23,215 bases of DNA from a virus: positions 1-23,215 of the IMG/VR virus record IMGVR_UViG_3300018405_000062; one strand, given 5' to 3'. Of this stretch, positions 1 through 7,336 are shown piece by piece. Made by a program: the position numbers and the translations under genes. The notes beneath the pieces were generated by a model. It saw only the letters and a program-made list of their open reading frames with translations, ran no database searches and was not told the origin of the DNA. Each line of letters opens with the position of its first letter. Position 1 is the first letter of the stretch.

Positions 1-96
1 CGAAGCTGCACTCGAAGTGTATAGCTATCGATTTCCTTCTGACAGAGTAATTACAGCGGTTGCCCATCCGTTAGTTGCGTTTTTGGCTCCTATTTA
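1..96. other. Left edge, AT-rich, no gene supported
   Basis: This stretch lies downstream of the tail protein stop (a TAA TAA double stop on the minus strand). A minus-strand ATG at 67..65 opens a frame that runs off the window edge. The only Shine-Dalgarno-like GGAG is about 20 nt away from it, so I do not call a gene. The composition is AT-rich, like the 3' part of the neighbouring tail gene. Confidence 0.3.
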
Positions 97-1839
97 TTAT
101 TTGCCTATCGCAATCCAATTTAAAGATCCTGTAGTAACTGCACTTGTAGCAGTAACTTCCCAATCAAGAGAATTCCAAGTAATTTGGACAGTATCATCTC
201 CAAGTTTATACATCTTGATAGTGCAATTATGGGTCTGTGCTGGAAGATTAGAAAAGGTTGCAGTCTTATGAGCGGTTTCAATATGATCTAAACTCCCATT
301 CCAATATAGTGTGTCTCGACCTTTTTCTACGCCATCCACAAAATACCTTGCCTGAACACCAATGCTACCCGAGTAGGAATTTCTTATCTCTAAAACACAA
401 TCAAAAGTTACAGACGTAACTGCTGTAGGAGTTGTTTCCGTCGGGAATGTATAAACAAAATAGTAATTGTCGTCATCGAAGTTCTGGCTACTCTCCGTAT
501 AGGCAATGTCAACATTGATAGTACCTATTGAAGCCTCAGTCAAAAGACGCGCAATAGCATCGAATTCCCACTGCATTGACGTGTATTCGGTTATATCAGC
601 CGCTTGAACCTGCATAGCTTGTTTTTTATCGGGATAAGTTGGATCATAAACAGCCAGGTTTTTAGGTGTTACTATTATTTGCGGTTGTTCTTTCCAATAA
701 CCGGGTATTTGTATAGTATCCCCGCTATTTGCAGATCCAACTTCAATCCGCCGCAAACTTTTATACAGCACATGAGAGGTTCCTGTGTAATAAAGAAAGT
801 CAATATCTCCACTATCGATCAGGCAATAATCGCTTACCCCGTCCAAGTTGCCGATCTGGATTTGCGATCCGGCATAAATCTGCCCACCGTCGATCTTGGT
901 TACATCTCCTGCCGCCTGCCACGCCGCATCATTGGTCGCACCCGCTTCAGCCGGACCGTTTAGCAGGTTTATGGCATTAATATCAGTGACTACCAGCTTG
1001 TTTGCCGCCACTGTGCCACCTACCAAAGACCGGCCATAAATGGTTTCCTCCACCACCAGCCTACCGTTAATGCCAACCGTGTTCACTCCGTCAACCAGGC
1101 CCTGTTCCAGGATCCCGGTCATGCGCCAGTAATCCGGACCAGCAGGGTCATCCGGAGCCACGCCCGTGACCGGACCGTTATAACACTGATACAAAGAAGA
1201 CCCGTACTCCATTATCTGACCGGAGGTGTATTCGGCCGTGTTGTCATATATCGGCGCATTCGGAGCACGCAGCGCATCAAGCACCTGGTCAATGGTTTGG
1301 CCCACCGTATCATTGCCCGGGGCCAACTCCCCTCCGGTCTCACTGCCCGGAGAAATTGCAGACGCATTTCCCGAATAATCCACCGAGCGCACCCAGTAAT
1401 AATGATCGGCCAGTATCCCGTCGGGCAGATGCACCCATTGTGATGGCCCGCCGCGCGCAGAGGGCGCTATTGTCACCGTGGCCACCACTGAGGCAGCCGT
1501 CCAGTCATTGACCGTGGCACAAAAGACCTCCACGGCCCACAAGTCCGGGTCTTTGGTGTTGGTCCAGGAAATGCGGTTGCCCCAGGCAGAAGCCACCACC
1601 ACGACATTTGCTGGCGGATCCGGGGCCTCGGAATTTGTGGGAAAAGCGGAATGTGCGCTGACCCCTGTACGCACGTAGGCATCGATCTCGCCGACCTTGA
1701 CAAAACGGTCCGTGTACGGGTTGCCCCGCCGGCCCTCGTGAATTTCCAGGAGCTGCTTGATCGGATCCACAACCGTGCGCACCTCGGGCGGCAGTTGGCC
1801 CAGGCCGGGAATATTGGGACGGGTGCAGTAGTCAACCAT
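97..1839 (-). CDS. Modular phage tail tip/fibre protein (receptor-binding candidate)
   Basis: This 580-aa protein is probably the distal tail tip or fibre that contacts the host. Residues about 71-158 look like a fibronectin-III-type beta domain (PPANVVV...ISWTN... ending YYWVRSVDYSGNAS). About 184-229 is an aromatic YDN-x-YTSGQ-type module. About 261-333 holds the VEETIYGRSLVGGTVAANKL and DGGQIYAG segments typical of phage tail-tip/central-fibre proteins. About 377-580 is a beta-rich C-terminal domain ending LNWIAIGK, an ending common in phage fibres. The ATG at 1839 is chosen over upstream in-frame ATGs because it overlaps the preceding stop (ATGGTTGA) and has GGAG about 11 nt upstream; the longer frame reads through the neighbouring gene. 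DNA encoding residues after about 335 is much more AT-rich than the rest, suggesting a swapped host-range module. Family placement is by motif style only. Confidence 0.68.
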   Translation of the reverse strand: MVDYCTRPNIPGLGQLPPEVRTVVDPIKQLLEIHEGRRGNPYTDRFVKVGEIDAYVRTGVSAHSAFPTNSEAPDPPANVVVVASAWGNRISWTNTKDPDLWAVEVFCATVNDWTAASVVATVTIAPSARGGPSQWVHLPDGILADHYYWVRSVDYSGNASAISPGSETGGELAPGNDTVGQTIDQVLDALRAPNAPIYDNTAEYTSGQIMEYGSSLYQCYNGPVTGVAPDDPAGPDYWRMTGILEQGLVDGVNTVGINGRLVVEETIYGRSLVGGTVAANKLVVTDINAINLLNGPAEAGATNDAAWQAAGDVTKIDGGQIYAGSQIQIGNLDGVSDYCLIDSGDIDFLYYTGTSHVLYKSLRRIEVGSANSGDTIQIPGYWKEQPQIIVTPKNLAVYDPTYPDKKQAMQVQAADITEYTSMQWEFDAIARLLTEASIGTINVDIAYTESSQNFDDDNYYFVYTFPTETTPTAVTSVTFDCVLEIRNSYSGSIGVQARYFVDGVEKGRDTLYWNGSLDHIETAHKTATFSNLPAQTHNCTIKMYKLGDDTVQITWNSLDWEVTATSAVTTGSLNWIAIGK

Positions 1840-3559
1840 TTCGCCGCAGCTCCTCCATGTTGCGCGCCAGTAAAAGCGCGTAAATCTCGGCGCTTCCAGC
1901 CAAATCCACATCCATGTACCACTCGCGCGCCCGGTGCAAGCCGCGCAGCCGGAAGGCCTCCGCAGATGCCAGAGCGGTCTGCTCGTATGCCTTTTTGCCG
2001 TCGCCCCAGACGCATAAATCCACAACAATCCGGTTGTCGCGTAGCACTTGGAATAGATTTCCCGAGAGCACAGTCAGGGTTGTGTGATCAAACTCCAGGT
2101 CGTTTTCGATTTTGGCAACTTCGAATATTTCATGCTGGGGGAAATTCCCGCTGACACGGCCGGCCGAATAGGTCGCCGGCGGCCCCTGCACAATGGCGGT
2201 CTGGTACGTGGCCGAAAGCGTGCCTGTGCCGGCATCCCAGCAAAACCAACCATTGGCCGAATTCAAATAGAGCTGGTCATTGATCGGATCCACAAACACG
2301 TCAGTGACAGCCTGGCCGATATCGGAAAACCTGATCACGTAAGACAAGTCCAGGTCCAGCACAAACCCGTAGGTCTGACCCGAAAAAAACACGAAAATCT
2401 TGCCGCGCCAGTATCCGCAGATGGCATCTGACAAAGGGTACGCTTGCCACTGGGTCCGGGTGAACAGGTGCCCGGTTACGAGCCTGGCCGAGCTGCCGTC
2501 AACAATCACCCCGCCGTCGCCGGAGAAATAAAACACCCCGTAAGGCAAAGACAAAATGGATTTTTTGGCCAGGCACGGAAAATGATAATTCAAAGACGAC
2601 CGGGAGGCAGAAGCCGGGTCAATGCCGGAGATCACATCCGGAAACGCTTCGGTGCAGACGATGAGCTGGTGGTTATACGTGCCCAGACCGACAATGGCGT
2701 ACTGGGTCTCAAACGTGTAATCCAGGACGCCCGAGGCCGGGAAGGCATAGTAGTATCCGCCAACGCTCAGATACACGGTCTTGTTCTTAAACAGGGCATA
2801 AACCCCGTTGGTGTATTCCACTCCGCCAGCGGCGCCGTCGGGCGGCGGGTCCCATCCGGCAGTAATGGCAACATCGCTCAGGTTGGAATTCAAGGCATCC
2901 TGGGCGCTGTTTACGTCATATAGCTGGGTGGAGATCCCGGTGATATCATTTGTACTCACATCATAGGCAGACGCGCCGTCAACCGCCGTACGCATCGGAA
3001 CCCACTGATACGCCGTGGATCCGGTCTCAGTGGAAGCCAACCGGTAAACCCGGATATAAACAATTTCGTTTCCCGAATCCACGAGCGTGGGGACGGAAAA
3101 GTTAGACAGTGCGATATGCTCGCCTTCCCGGACATCCACCGGCATGGTCGCATCCGACAACGCGGATTCCTCGCCCCAGGCTGTGACAAAACTGTAGCGA
3201 TACGACGGGCTATCCACCACCCCGGCCCCGGCCGCGGGCGTGCCCGCCACGGACACCGCGGGGATCGTGGCCGGCGCAACCACCCCCCAGCGCCGTGTCG
3301 TGATGCCCTGCCGGGCTTCCGGGTATCCGGTAAGGCCCGAGACGAGCAACCGGTTTACCCCGGAAATATTGGCCGGCACCACGTCAACACCGGCCTCATT
3401 CACAAACATCCAGGCCGCCGGGTCCTGGTCCAGGAGATCGGAAAGCGGCCGGATCGTGCCCTTGTCCAGATCAACATTGACCGCGGATCTGGCATAGTTG
3501 GCCGGCAGCAATCGAACGTCGCGTGCCGGGACCTCGCCCTTGAAATCATTGATCCGCAT
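1832..3559 (-). CDS. Beta-propeller-like tail nozzle/stabilisation protein
   Basis: This 575-aa protein follows two adaptor-like genes, the position where podovirus genomes encode the tail tube/nozzle (T7 gp12 or P22 gp10 type). The N-terminus (MRINDFKGEVPARDVRLLP, then NYARSAVNVDLDKGTIRPL) matches the pattern of such proteins, in which an early 'A-x-N-x-D-L-x-x-G-x-L-x-P' stretch precedes a beta-propeller. The rest is rich in short beta repeats with aromatic and Gly turns (for example GVFYFSGDGGVIVDG, LYLNSANGWFCWDAGTGTL) and has no membrane segment. Start: ATG 3559 has AGGAG with a 10-nt spacing, whereas the in-frame ATG 13 codons upstream overlaps the previous gene's end. The 3' end overlaps the next gene by 8 bp, implying translational coupling. 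The nozzle role is inferred from order and fold style; a generic virion protein is the alternative. Confidence 0.62.
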   Translation of the reverse strand: MRINDFKGEVPARDVRLLPANYARSAVNVDLDKGTIRPLSDLLDQDPAAWMFVNEAGVDVVPANISGVNRLLVSGLTGYPEARQGITTRRWGVVAPATIPAVSVAGTPAAGAGVVDSPSYRYSFVTAWGEESALSDATMPVDVREGEHIALSNFSVPTLVDSGNEIVYIRVYRLASTETGSTAYQWVPMRTAVDGASAYDVSTNDITGISTQLYDVNSAQDALNSNLSDVAITAGWDPPPDGAAGGVEYTNGVYALFKNKTVYLSVGGYYYAFPASGVLDYTFETQYAIVGLGTYNHQLIVCTEAFPDVISGIDPASASRSSLNYHFPCLAKKSILSLPYGVFYFSGDGGVIVDGSSARLVTGHLFTRTQWQAYPLSDAICGYWRGKIFVFFSGQTYGFVLDLDLSYVIRFSDIGQAVTDVFVDPINDQLYLNSANGWFCWDAGTGTLSATYQTAIVQGPPATYSAGRVSGNFPQHEIFEVAKIENDLEFDHTTLTVLSGNLFQVLRDNRIVVDLCVWGDGKKAYEQTALASAEAFRLRGLHRAREWYMDVDLAGSAEIYALLLARNMEELRRNG

Positions 3560-3566
3560 AATCGGC

Positions 3567-4241
3567 TTACTCCTGGGACTGGCCCGCAGGAATGGCATTT
3601 AACCGGTAAATCATCTCTGCCAGATCCATGCGCCCCAGCTCCTGGTAAAATGCAATCAGCTCCATCCGGGCCCGTTCTGCGCCCGGGGCGTAATCGGCAT
3701 CCTTGGCCAGGCACCGGTGCGCGATATAAAGCACGGCCGCATTGACATATTCGTCTGTCAGGGGAAAATTACCCGTGGTAACGTCAGTGACCGCATCGGG
3801 CAGCAGGGAATAAATAATGCGCACCTGGCCAGTACCGTCAGACGGCGGAAAGCACATCCAGTGCCTGGGCGCGGACGGATTGTAGATCCAGTGCTCGATT
3901 TCCGCGGCTGCGGCGGCAGCGGGCCAGCCCGGATACGAGGTGTCCAGCATGGCCTTTTCGATCAGGGAAATCGCCCGGCCCGGGGTGGCCCCTCCGGCGC
4001 CCATATTGCACGGCACGTCAATAACAGCAAGCGCGCCTGCAGGCGCCTGCTGCAACGCGCCAGCGGCCAGCGCATGTGCGATCACCGTGTAATTGGCATC
4101 CGGCTTAGTCAGGATAATGGCGCGCACCGCGTCATTAACCCAGTGCACGAACTCGTTGTTTTCCCACCGGTAATTGTCCGCGTCCCGGTCTGAGAGTTGA
4201 TACCGCACCCGATCCACAAGATTGACCAGGGTCGTTGTCAT
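3567..4241 (-). CDS. Head-to-tail adaptor protein (DUF6682-like)
   Basis: This 224-aa protein starts LVNLVDRVRYQLSDRDADNY, then RWENNEFVHWVNDAVRAIIL. That is the helical signature of small phage adaptor proteins placed between portal and tail tube (DUF6682/T7 gp11-like). The middle (residues about 60-165) includes GRAISLIEKAMLDTSYPGWP and HWMCFPPSDGTGQVRIIYSLLP, typical beta-strand pieces of this family. The C-terminus is again helical (ERARMELIAFYQELGRMDLAE). The start is secure: AGGAGG lies 8 nt before ATG 4241. It sits 15 bp after the previous adaptor-like gene and 7 bp before the nozzle start, so the three form a tail-connector cluster. The family name comes from recognition of the N-terminal pattern, not from a search. 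Confidence 0.74.
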   Translation of the reverse strand: MTTTLVNLVDRVRYQLSDRDADNYRWENNEFVHWVNDAVRAIILTKPDANYTVIAHALAAGALQQAPAGALAVIDVPCNMGAGGATPGRAISLIEKAMLDTSYPGWPAAAAAAEIEHWIYNPSAPRHWMCFPPSDGTGQVRIIYSLLPDAVTDVTTGNFPLTDEYVNAAVLYIAHRCLAKDADYAPGAERARMELIAFYQELGRMDLAEMIYRLNAIPAGQSQE

Positions 4242-4256
4242 GCCGCCGTCCTCCTG

Positions 4257-4940
4257 TTACCGGTATGCCGTGCGACGGCGCTCGTTAATCGCCCGCACCG
4301 CGTGCATGGCCCGCTCGGCTTTTGCCTCGGTGATCCAGTATTGAAACTTTTTCATAAAAAACCCGGCCTGCTCCGGATCAGACCAGGCCTTACCCGGCTG
4401 GGTCTTCAGTCGCTGGAGCGCGCCTGCGGCAATGCCCTCGCCGTAAATGTCATAGGCATGATCCGGGAACAGATCAGAATTTATGGACGGCAAAAGGATC
4501 AACTCCAGGTCCAGTGCCACAGTGCCCGCATCCGCGCTCAACGCGGGATAAATCCGCAGCCGGCGCTTGGTGGCCATTAAATAGCCGGTGGGCTCGGAAT
4601 TCGTGGTGTGACTGCGCCACTTGGGACTATCGTGATCCAGTTTTACCCGGTGATGCTTGTGCAGCCGGTTGCCGCCGCCGGCAATCCAGGCATCGTCCAC
4701 GTCCAGTACGGACACGTTGTCTTCCAGGACGCTGATACCGTTGACATCCGCTTCTGCCGTAACCGCATCAAAGGAAAGCGCAGATGGGATATACTCGCGC
4801 CAACCGCGGGTTTTTCTGAAAAACTCCATGGCCGCCCCGCGAATGGCACGCTTTTTTAAAATATCCGGCGCGCCCGGGCAGTCCGCATGAAGCAGCTCGA
4901 CAAAGGCGTCAATGCTGGTGGTCAAATCCTCAAAGGCCAT
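4257..4940 (-). CDS. Tail adaptor-like virion protein
   Basis: This 227-aa protein begins FEDLTTSIDAFVELLHADCP, then GAPDILKKRAIRGAAMEFFR. The pattern (an acidic pre-helix, a 'P-G-x-P' turn, then a helix with A-x-x-E-F) recurs in phage connector/adaptor proteins encoded just before the tail nozzle. The middle is beta-rich (residues about 55-150) and the C-terminal third is helical with many Arg/Lys (WITEAKAERAMHAVRAINERR). ATG 4940 has AAGG at a 7-nt spacing. It is similar in size and position to the following 224-aa adaptor, so the virion may use two stacked adaptors or the pair may be an old duplication. No sequence identity between them is obvious by eye. Exact role unproven. Confidence 0.62.
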   Translation of the reverse strand: MAFEDLTTSIDAFVELLHADCPGAPDILKKRAIRGAAMEFFRKTRGWREYIPSALSFDAVTAEADVNGISVLEDNVSVLDVDDAWIAGGGNRLHKHHRVKLDHDSPKWRSHTTNSEPTGYLMATKRRLRIYPALSADAGTVALDLELILLPSINSDLFPDHAYDIYGEGIAAGALQRLKTQPGKAWSDPEQAGFFMKKFQYWITEAKAERAMHAVRAINERRRTAYR

Positions 4941-4949
4941 GATAAAACC

Positions 4950-5225
4950 TTATGCGGTTTTCTGGCTTTCGTTAATGGCATCGTCCAGGGAAACCACCTG
5001 ATCTTCCGTGGACACGGATACCGAGTCCGGGGTGACCTCAAAGTCCACACCGTTTTCAAAGCTCCAGTCGGAAAACGAGCGCACCTTTCCCTTGATCGTC
5101 AAGGTTACGTCCTTGCCCGGGCCGATCTCGGAAAACCCCTCAATCACCTTGTCTTTATTCGGCAGATACACCCGTACGTTTGCCGGGCGTTGTTCTTCGT
5201 CCGGCGTAGCACTCACAACAGCCAT
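4950..5225 (-). CDS. Small unknown late protein, 91 aa
   Basis: I do not recognise a family. The 91-aa product is acidic and beta-rich (VRVYLPNKDKVIEGFSEIG, then VTLTIKGKVRSFS), with a short disordered acidic tail. There is no signal peptide, membrane segment or metal motif. ATG 5225 has AGGAGGG about 5 nt upstream, a strong site that overlaps the last codons of the 45-aa zinc-ribbon gene. It lies 9 bp before the first adaptor-like gene, so it is expected to be expressed with the virion genes. It could be a minor capsid or tail component. Confidence 0.6.
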   Translation of the reverse strand: MAVVSATPDEEQRPANVRVYLPNKDKVIEGFSEIGPGKDVTLTIKGKVRSFSDWSFENGVDFEVTPDSVSVSTEDQVVSLDDAINESQKTA

Positions 5226-5227
5226 TT

Positions 5228-5365
5228 TTATCCCTCCTGCTTTACCGCAGAATCAGTCAGGCGCGCCCCGCAGTGTGGGCACCGATGGGGTTCTTCCCAC
5301 ATCTGGTCATCCTCCACGTACTGCACCCCGCACCGGGGGCATCGCCAGACATCTCCATACGCCAT
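5228..5365 (-). CDS. 45-aa zinc-ribbon protein
   Basis: This short gene fills what would otherwise be a gap between the 179-aa and 91-aa genes. The 45-aa product has two CxxC knuckles, CPRCG (Cys9/Cys12) and CPHCG (Cys29/Cys32), spaced 16 residues apart, the classic layout of a rubredoxin-like or zinc-ribbon fold. ATG 5365 has AGGTG 9 nt upstream, and the TAA stop lies 2 nt before the next ATG. The tight packing and intact metal ligands argue for a real gene. Function is unknown; it could bind zinc as a structural knob, a DNA/RNA contact or an assembly factor. Confidence 0.72.
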   Translation of the reverse strand: MAYGDVWRCPRCGVQYVEDDQMWEEPHRCPHCGARLTDSAVKQEG

Positions 5366-5370
5366 TTGGA

Positions 5371-5910
5371 CTACACCTGATCCAGAGACAGGTTGCCGGC
5401 GGCCTCTGCCGCAGACACCTGCACCATTTCATACTCATAGCCGCTCAGGGTAATACTCTCGGCCTGCCCCCACCAGTCCGGCCGGGAGGAAAATTTGTCC
5501 ATCCAGGCAAACGGCTCAGACCATTCATCCTTTTTGCGAGGCCCGGCCTTTTTGGGGCGACACCGGTACATGGCCTGGTCACGCTGGGTCATGTCAATAC
5601 CGGTCATGCTGGCCTGAAAATCGGCCGCACGGGCCCGGTCGGCCGCTTCTTTTTCCGAATAAAACCGCTTGGAAATCTCGGATCCGGCAATGTCCCACCA
5701 GTTGCGGGCCATTTCCCGCTGGATCGAGTCCCCGATAATATCCAATTCCGCCTTGGCCCGCACCGGGGTGCCGTCTTTATACCCGTACACCCCGTTGGTA
5801 TGTAGATATATCTGCTTGCCAGAGGCATCCTGCCAGGAGCGAAGCACCTTTACGCCCACCGTTTTTTCCTGGCCGGAAGAATCCCGTTTTTTTAATCGAA
5901 GTACCTGCAT
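5371..5910 (-). CDS. Unknown late-operon protein, 179 aa
   Basis: I do not recognise this 179-aa protein. It starts MQVLRLKKRDSSGQ, has a basic N-terminus, a beta-rich first third and an Arg/Ala-rich helix near residues 85-105. The second half has several Trp residues (DEWSEPFAWMDKF, RPDWWGQ). No membrane segment or catalytic motif stands out. The chosen start, ATG 5910, has GAGGG at a 9-nt spacing. An in-frame ATG three codons upstream touches the Shine-Dalgarno directly and is unlikely. It lies between a probable virion protein and the zinc ribbon, downstream of a small GC-rich hairpin, so expression with the late genes is likely. Confidence 0.6.
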   Translation of the reverse strand: MQVLRLKKRDSSGQEKTVGVKVLRSWQDASGKQIYLHTNGVYGYKDGTPVRAKAELDIIGDSIQREMARNWWDIAGSEISKRFYSEKEAADRARAADFQASMTGIDMTQRDQAMYRCRPKKAGPRKKDEWSEPFAWMDKFSSRPDWWGQAESITLSGYEYEMVQVSAAEAAGNLSLDQV

Positions 5911-5946
5911 AAAAATCATCCCTCTCGTGTTAATAGTTTAAATCAC

Positions 5947-5968
5947 GCCCGGACGAAAAACGCCGGGC
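5947..5968 (-). other. Intergenic hairpin after the 260-aa virion gene
   Basis: GCCCGG (5947-5952) and CCGGGC (5963-5968) pair around a 10-nt AT-rich loop and include the last base of the upstream stop codon. No U-run follows in the leftward direction, so a processing or stabilising hairpin is as likely as a terminator. Confidence 0.4.
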
Positions 5969-6750
5969 TACTCCCCGATTACAATCGCCGGCAACGTTAC
6001 GGCAGCCGGCGTGCTGCCATCTGCAATCTCGGCGAGTTCGCCGGCGGCATAAGCCGAAAGGCTCAAATCCACATTCGCGGCGCCGGCAAAGGTGGCCTCC
6101 AGACGGTCATCTGCGCCGTCGTCATAATTGAGCGCAACGCCGTTGGCGCTTGCCGATCCGTCGTGATTGACCTTGACCGCATATCCGGGCGTTGTGGTCG
6201 GCACGAATGCGGCGACCCCGGTAATGGTGTTATTCACCAGAAGCTGGGCGCCGGCGGCTCCGTCCTCGTCAAAAAAGACCTGCAGCCCGCCCGATGCAGA
6301 GGCGTCATGCTTGATCACCACCTTGTGGGCCCCGAGTGTCAGCACCTTGTCCGCGGCGGCCGTGGCCATATTGGAACACAGGTACGGCACCCCGGCGGCT
6401 GTGTATTTCAGATAAACGGGGTTGCCGCCGGGAGTTGCCGCGTGTGTCACCGTAACTACGTCCCCGGTATCGGCCCGCTCGGCTGCGGCCAGGATCTTGA
6501 TTTTGTGGTTGGCCGGATCGTACTTATACAAATACCCGTTTGCATGCGGCTGCTGGATCAGCAGGCGCTGTATTGCTTTTTTCAGCCCGAAGTGACCGAT
6601 GGCGGGCAACGGCACACCGCCGGTCGCATACTCCAGGGCGCCGTTGCCAAACGAGATATCCGGCAACGACAGGGTTTTTCTACCATGCGCGATGTGCCGG
6701 TCCGGGCCGGGCAGGGAAATACTTACATCGCTTGTGCTAAAATATGCCAT
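5968..6750 (-). CDS. Probable virion structural protein, 260 aa (decoration or minor head protein)
   Basis: This 260-aa protein is rich in Ala, Gly, Val and Thr with many predicted beta strands. Segments such as GYLYKYDPANHKIKI, DVVTVTHAATPGGNPVYLKY and VNHDGSASANGVALNYDDGA look like the small all-beta proteins encoded just downstream of N4-gp56-type capsid genes. ATG 6750 has AAAGGAG at an 8-nt spacing. The in-frame ATG 11 codons upstream lies inside the intergenic hairpin region and is unlikely. It is two genes after the major capsid protein and could be a head decoration, head fibre or completion protein. Assignment rests on composition and position only. Confidence 0.58.
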   Translation of the reverse strand: MAYFSTSDVSISLPGPDRHIAHGRKTLSLPDISFGNGALEYATGGVPLPAIGHFGLKKAIQRLLIQQPHANGYLYKYDPANHKIKILAAAERADTGDVVTVTHAATPGGNPVYLKYTAAGVPYLCSNMATAAADKVLTLGAHKVVIKHDASASGGLQVFFDEDGAAGAQLLVNNTITGVAAFVPTTTPGYAVKVNHDGSASANGVALNYDDGADDRLEATFAGAANVDLSLSAYAAGELAEIADGSTPAAVTLPAIVIGE

Positions 6751-6771
6751 GGGTCTGACTCCTTTGGTTGA

Positions 6772-6796
6772 CCGGCCGGGCAAAAAGCCCGGCCGG
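6772..6796 (-). other. Perfect 10-bp intergenic hairpin
   Basis: CCGGCCGGGC (6772-6781) and GCCCGGCCGG (6787-6796) pair perfectly around a five-base loop (TTTTT on the transcribed strand). It sits between the 155-aa and 260-aa genes and just before a strong ribosome site. It has no trailing U-run, so I read it as an mRNA stability/processing hairpin or a weak attenuator rather than a full terminator. Confidence 0.6.
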
Positions 6797-6801
6797 CGGC
6801 G

Positions 6802-7269
6802 TTAAGCGGATTCCACCATGCTCGACAGGTTGCCCGGTTCTTCGGGAACGGGCCGCACGAGCAGAAACGGCCGCACGTGGCCGGCTGCACCTGCACCGTC
6901 GGCCCGCTGGGTCATCTCAAAAACGACCTCCTCGCCCGGCTCCAGGGTGACCCTATCAGGCGGCCGCGTATACATCACCTTGCCCGCGGCAGTGGTGCCC
7001 AGGGTCAGCGTGCCCACATCCCCGTCTCCGCGGCCGGTATCGCTGCCGGCGGTGGGGCGCTTATCAAACTTGAAAATCGGCGTGCTCGTGGCCCCGGCAC
7101 AAGCCTCGGTGACAACCGCGCCCGCGCGCAGCACCTCGACTTTCTGCAGGCCGGGATTAAACACGACAAAGTCCGCAACCACCTGGTCACAGTCCACGCC
7201 GAGCGCTTCGGTATCCGGCCCGTCGTCGAGATACAGCGCATCCAGTTGAATATCATAATAGGAAAGCAT
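6802..7269 (-). CDS. Small virion-associated protein, 155 aa
   Basis: This 155-aa protein directly follows the major capsid gene. It begins MLSYYDIQLDALYLDDGPDT and is mostly beta-strand with a Gly/Asp-rich middle (AGSDTGRGDGDVGTLTLG), ending with an acidic tail. The beta-rich, cysteine-poor composition and its position suggest a head decoration or stabilising protein, although no family is recognised with certainty. ATG 7269 has GGAGG at a 9-nt spacing. A strong hairpin lies just after its stop codon. Confidence 0.58.
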   Translation of the reverse strand: MLSYYDIQLDALYLDDGPDTEALGVDCDQVVADFVVFNPGLQKVEVLRAGAVVTEACAGATSTPIFKFDKRPTAGSDTGRGDGDVGTLTLGTTAAGKVMYTRPPDRVTLEPGEEVVFEMTQRADGAGAAGHVRPFLLVRPVPEEPGNLSSMVESA

Positions 7270-7336
7270 ATTCTCAAACCTCCATCTGCTTGAAGCAAGG
7301 GGTTTGGCCCGATATCCGCGCCGCGCCCCTTACCGG

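Noticed and set aside
7270-7336. Possible terminator between the capsid gene and its upstream neighbour
   Set aside because: Only a 6-bp AAGGGG/CCCCTT pairing with a long loop and no U-run.
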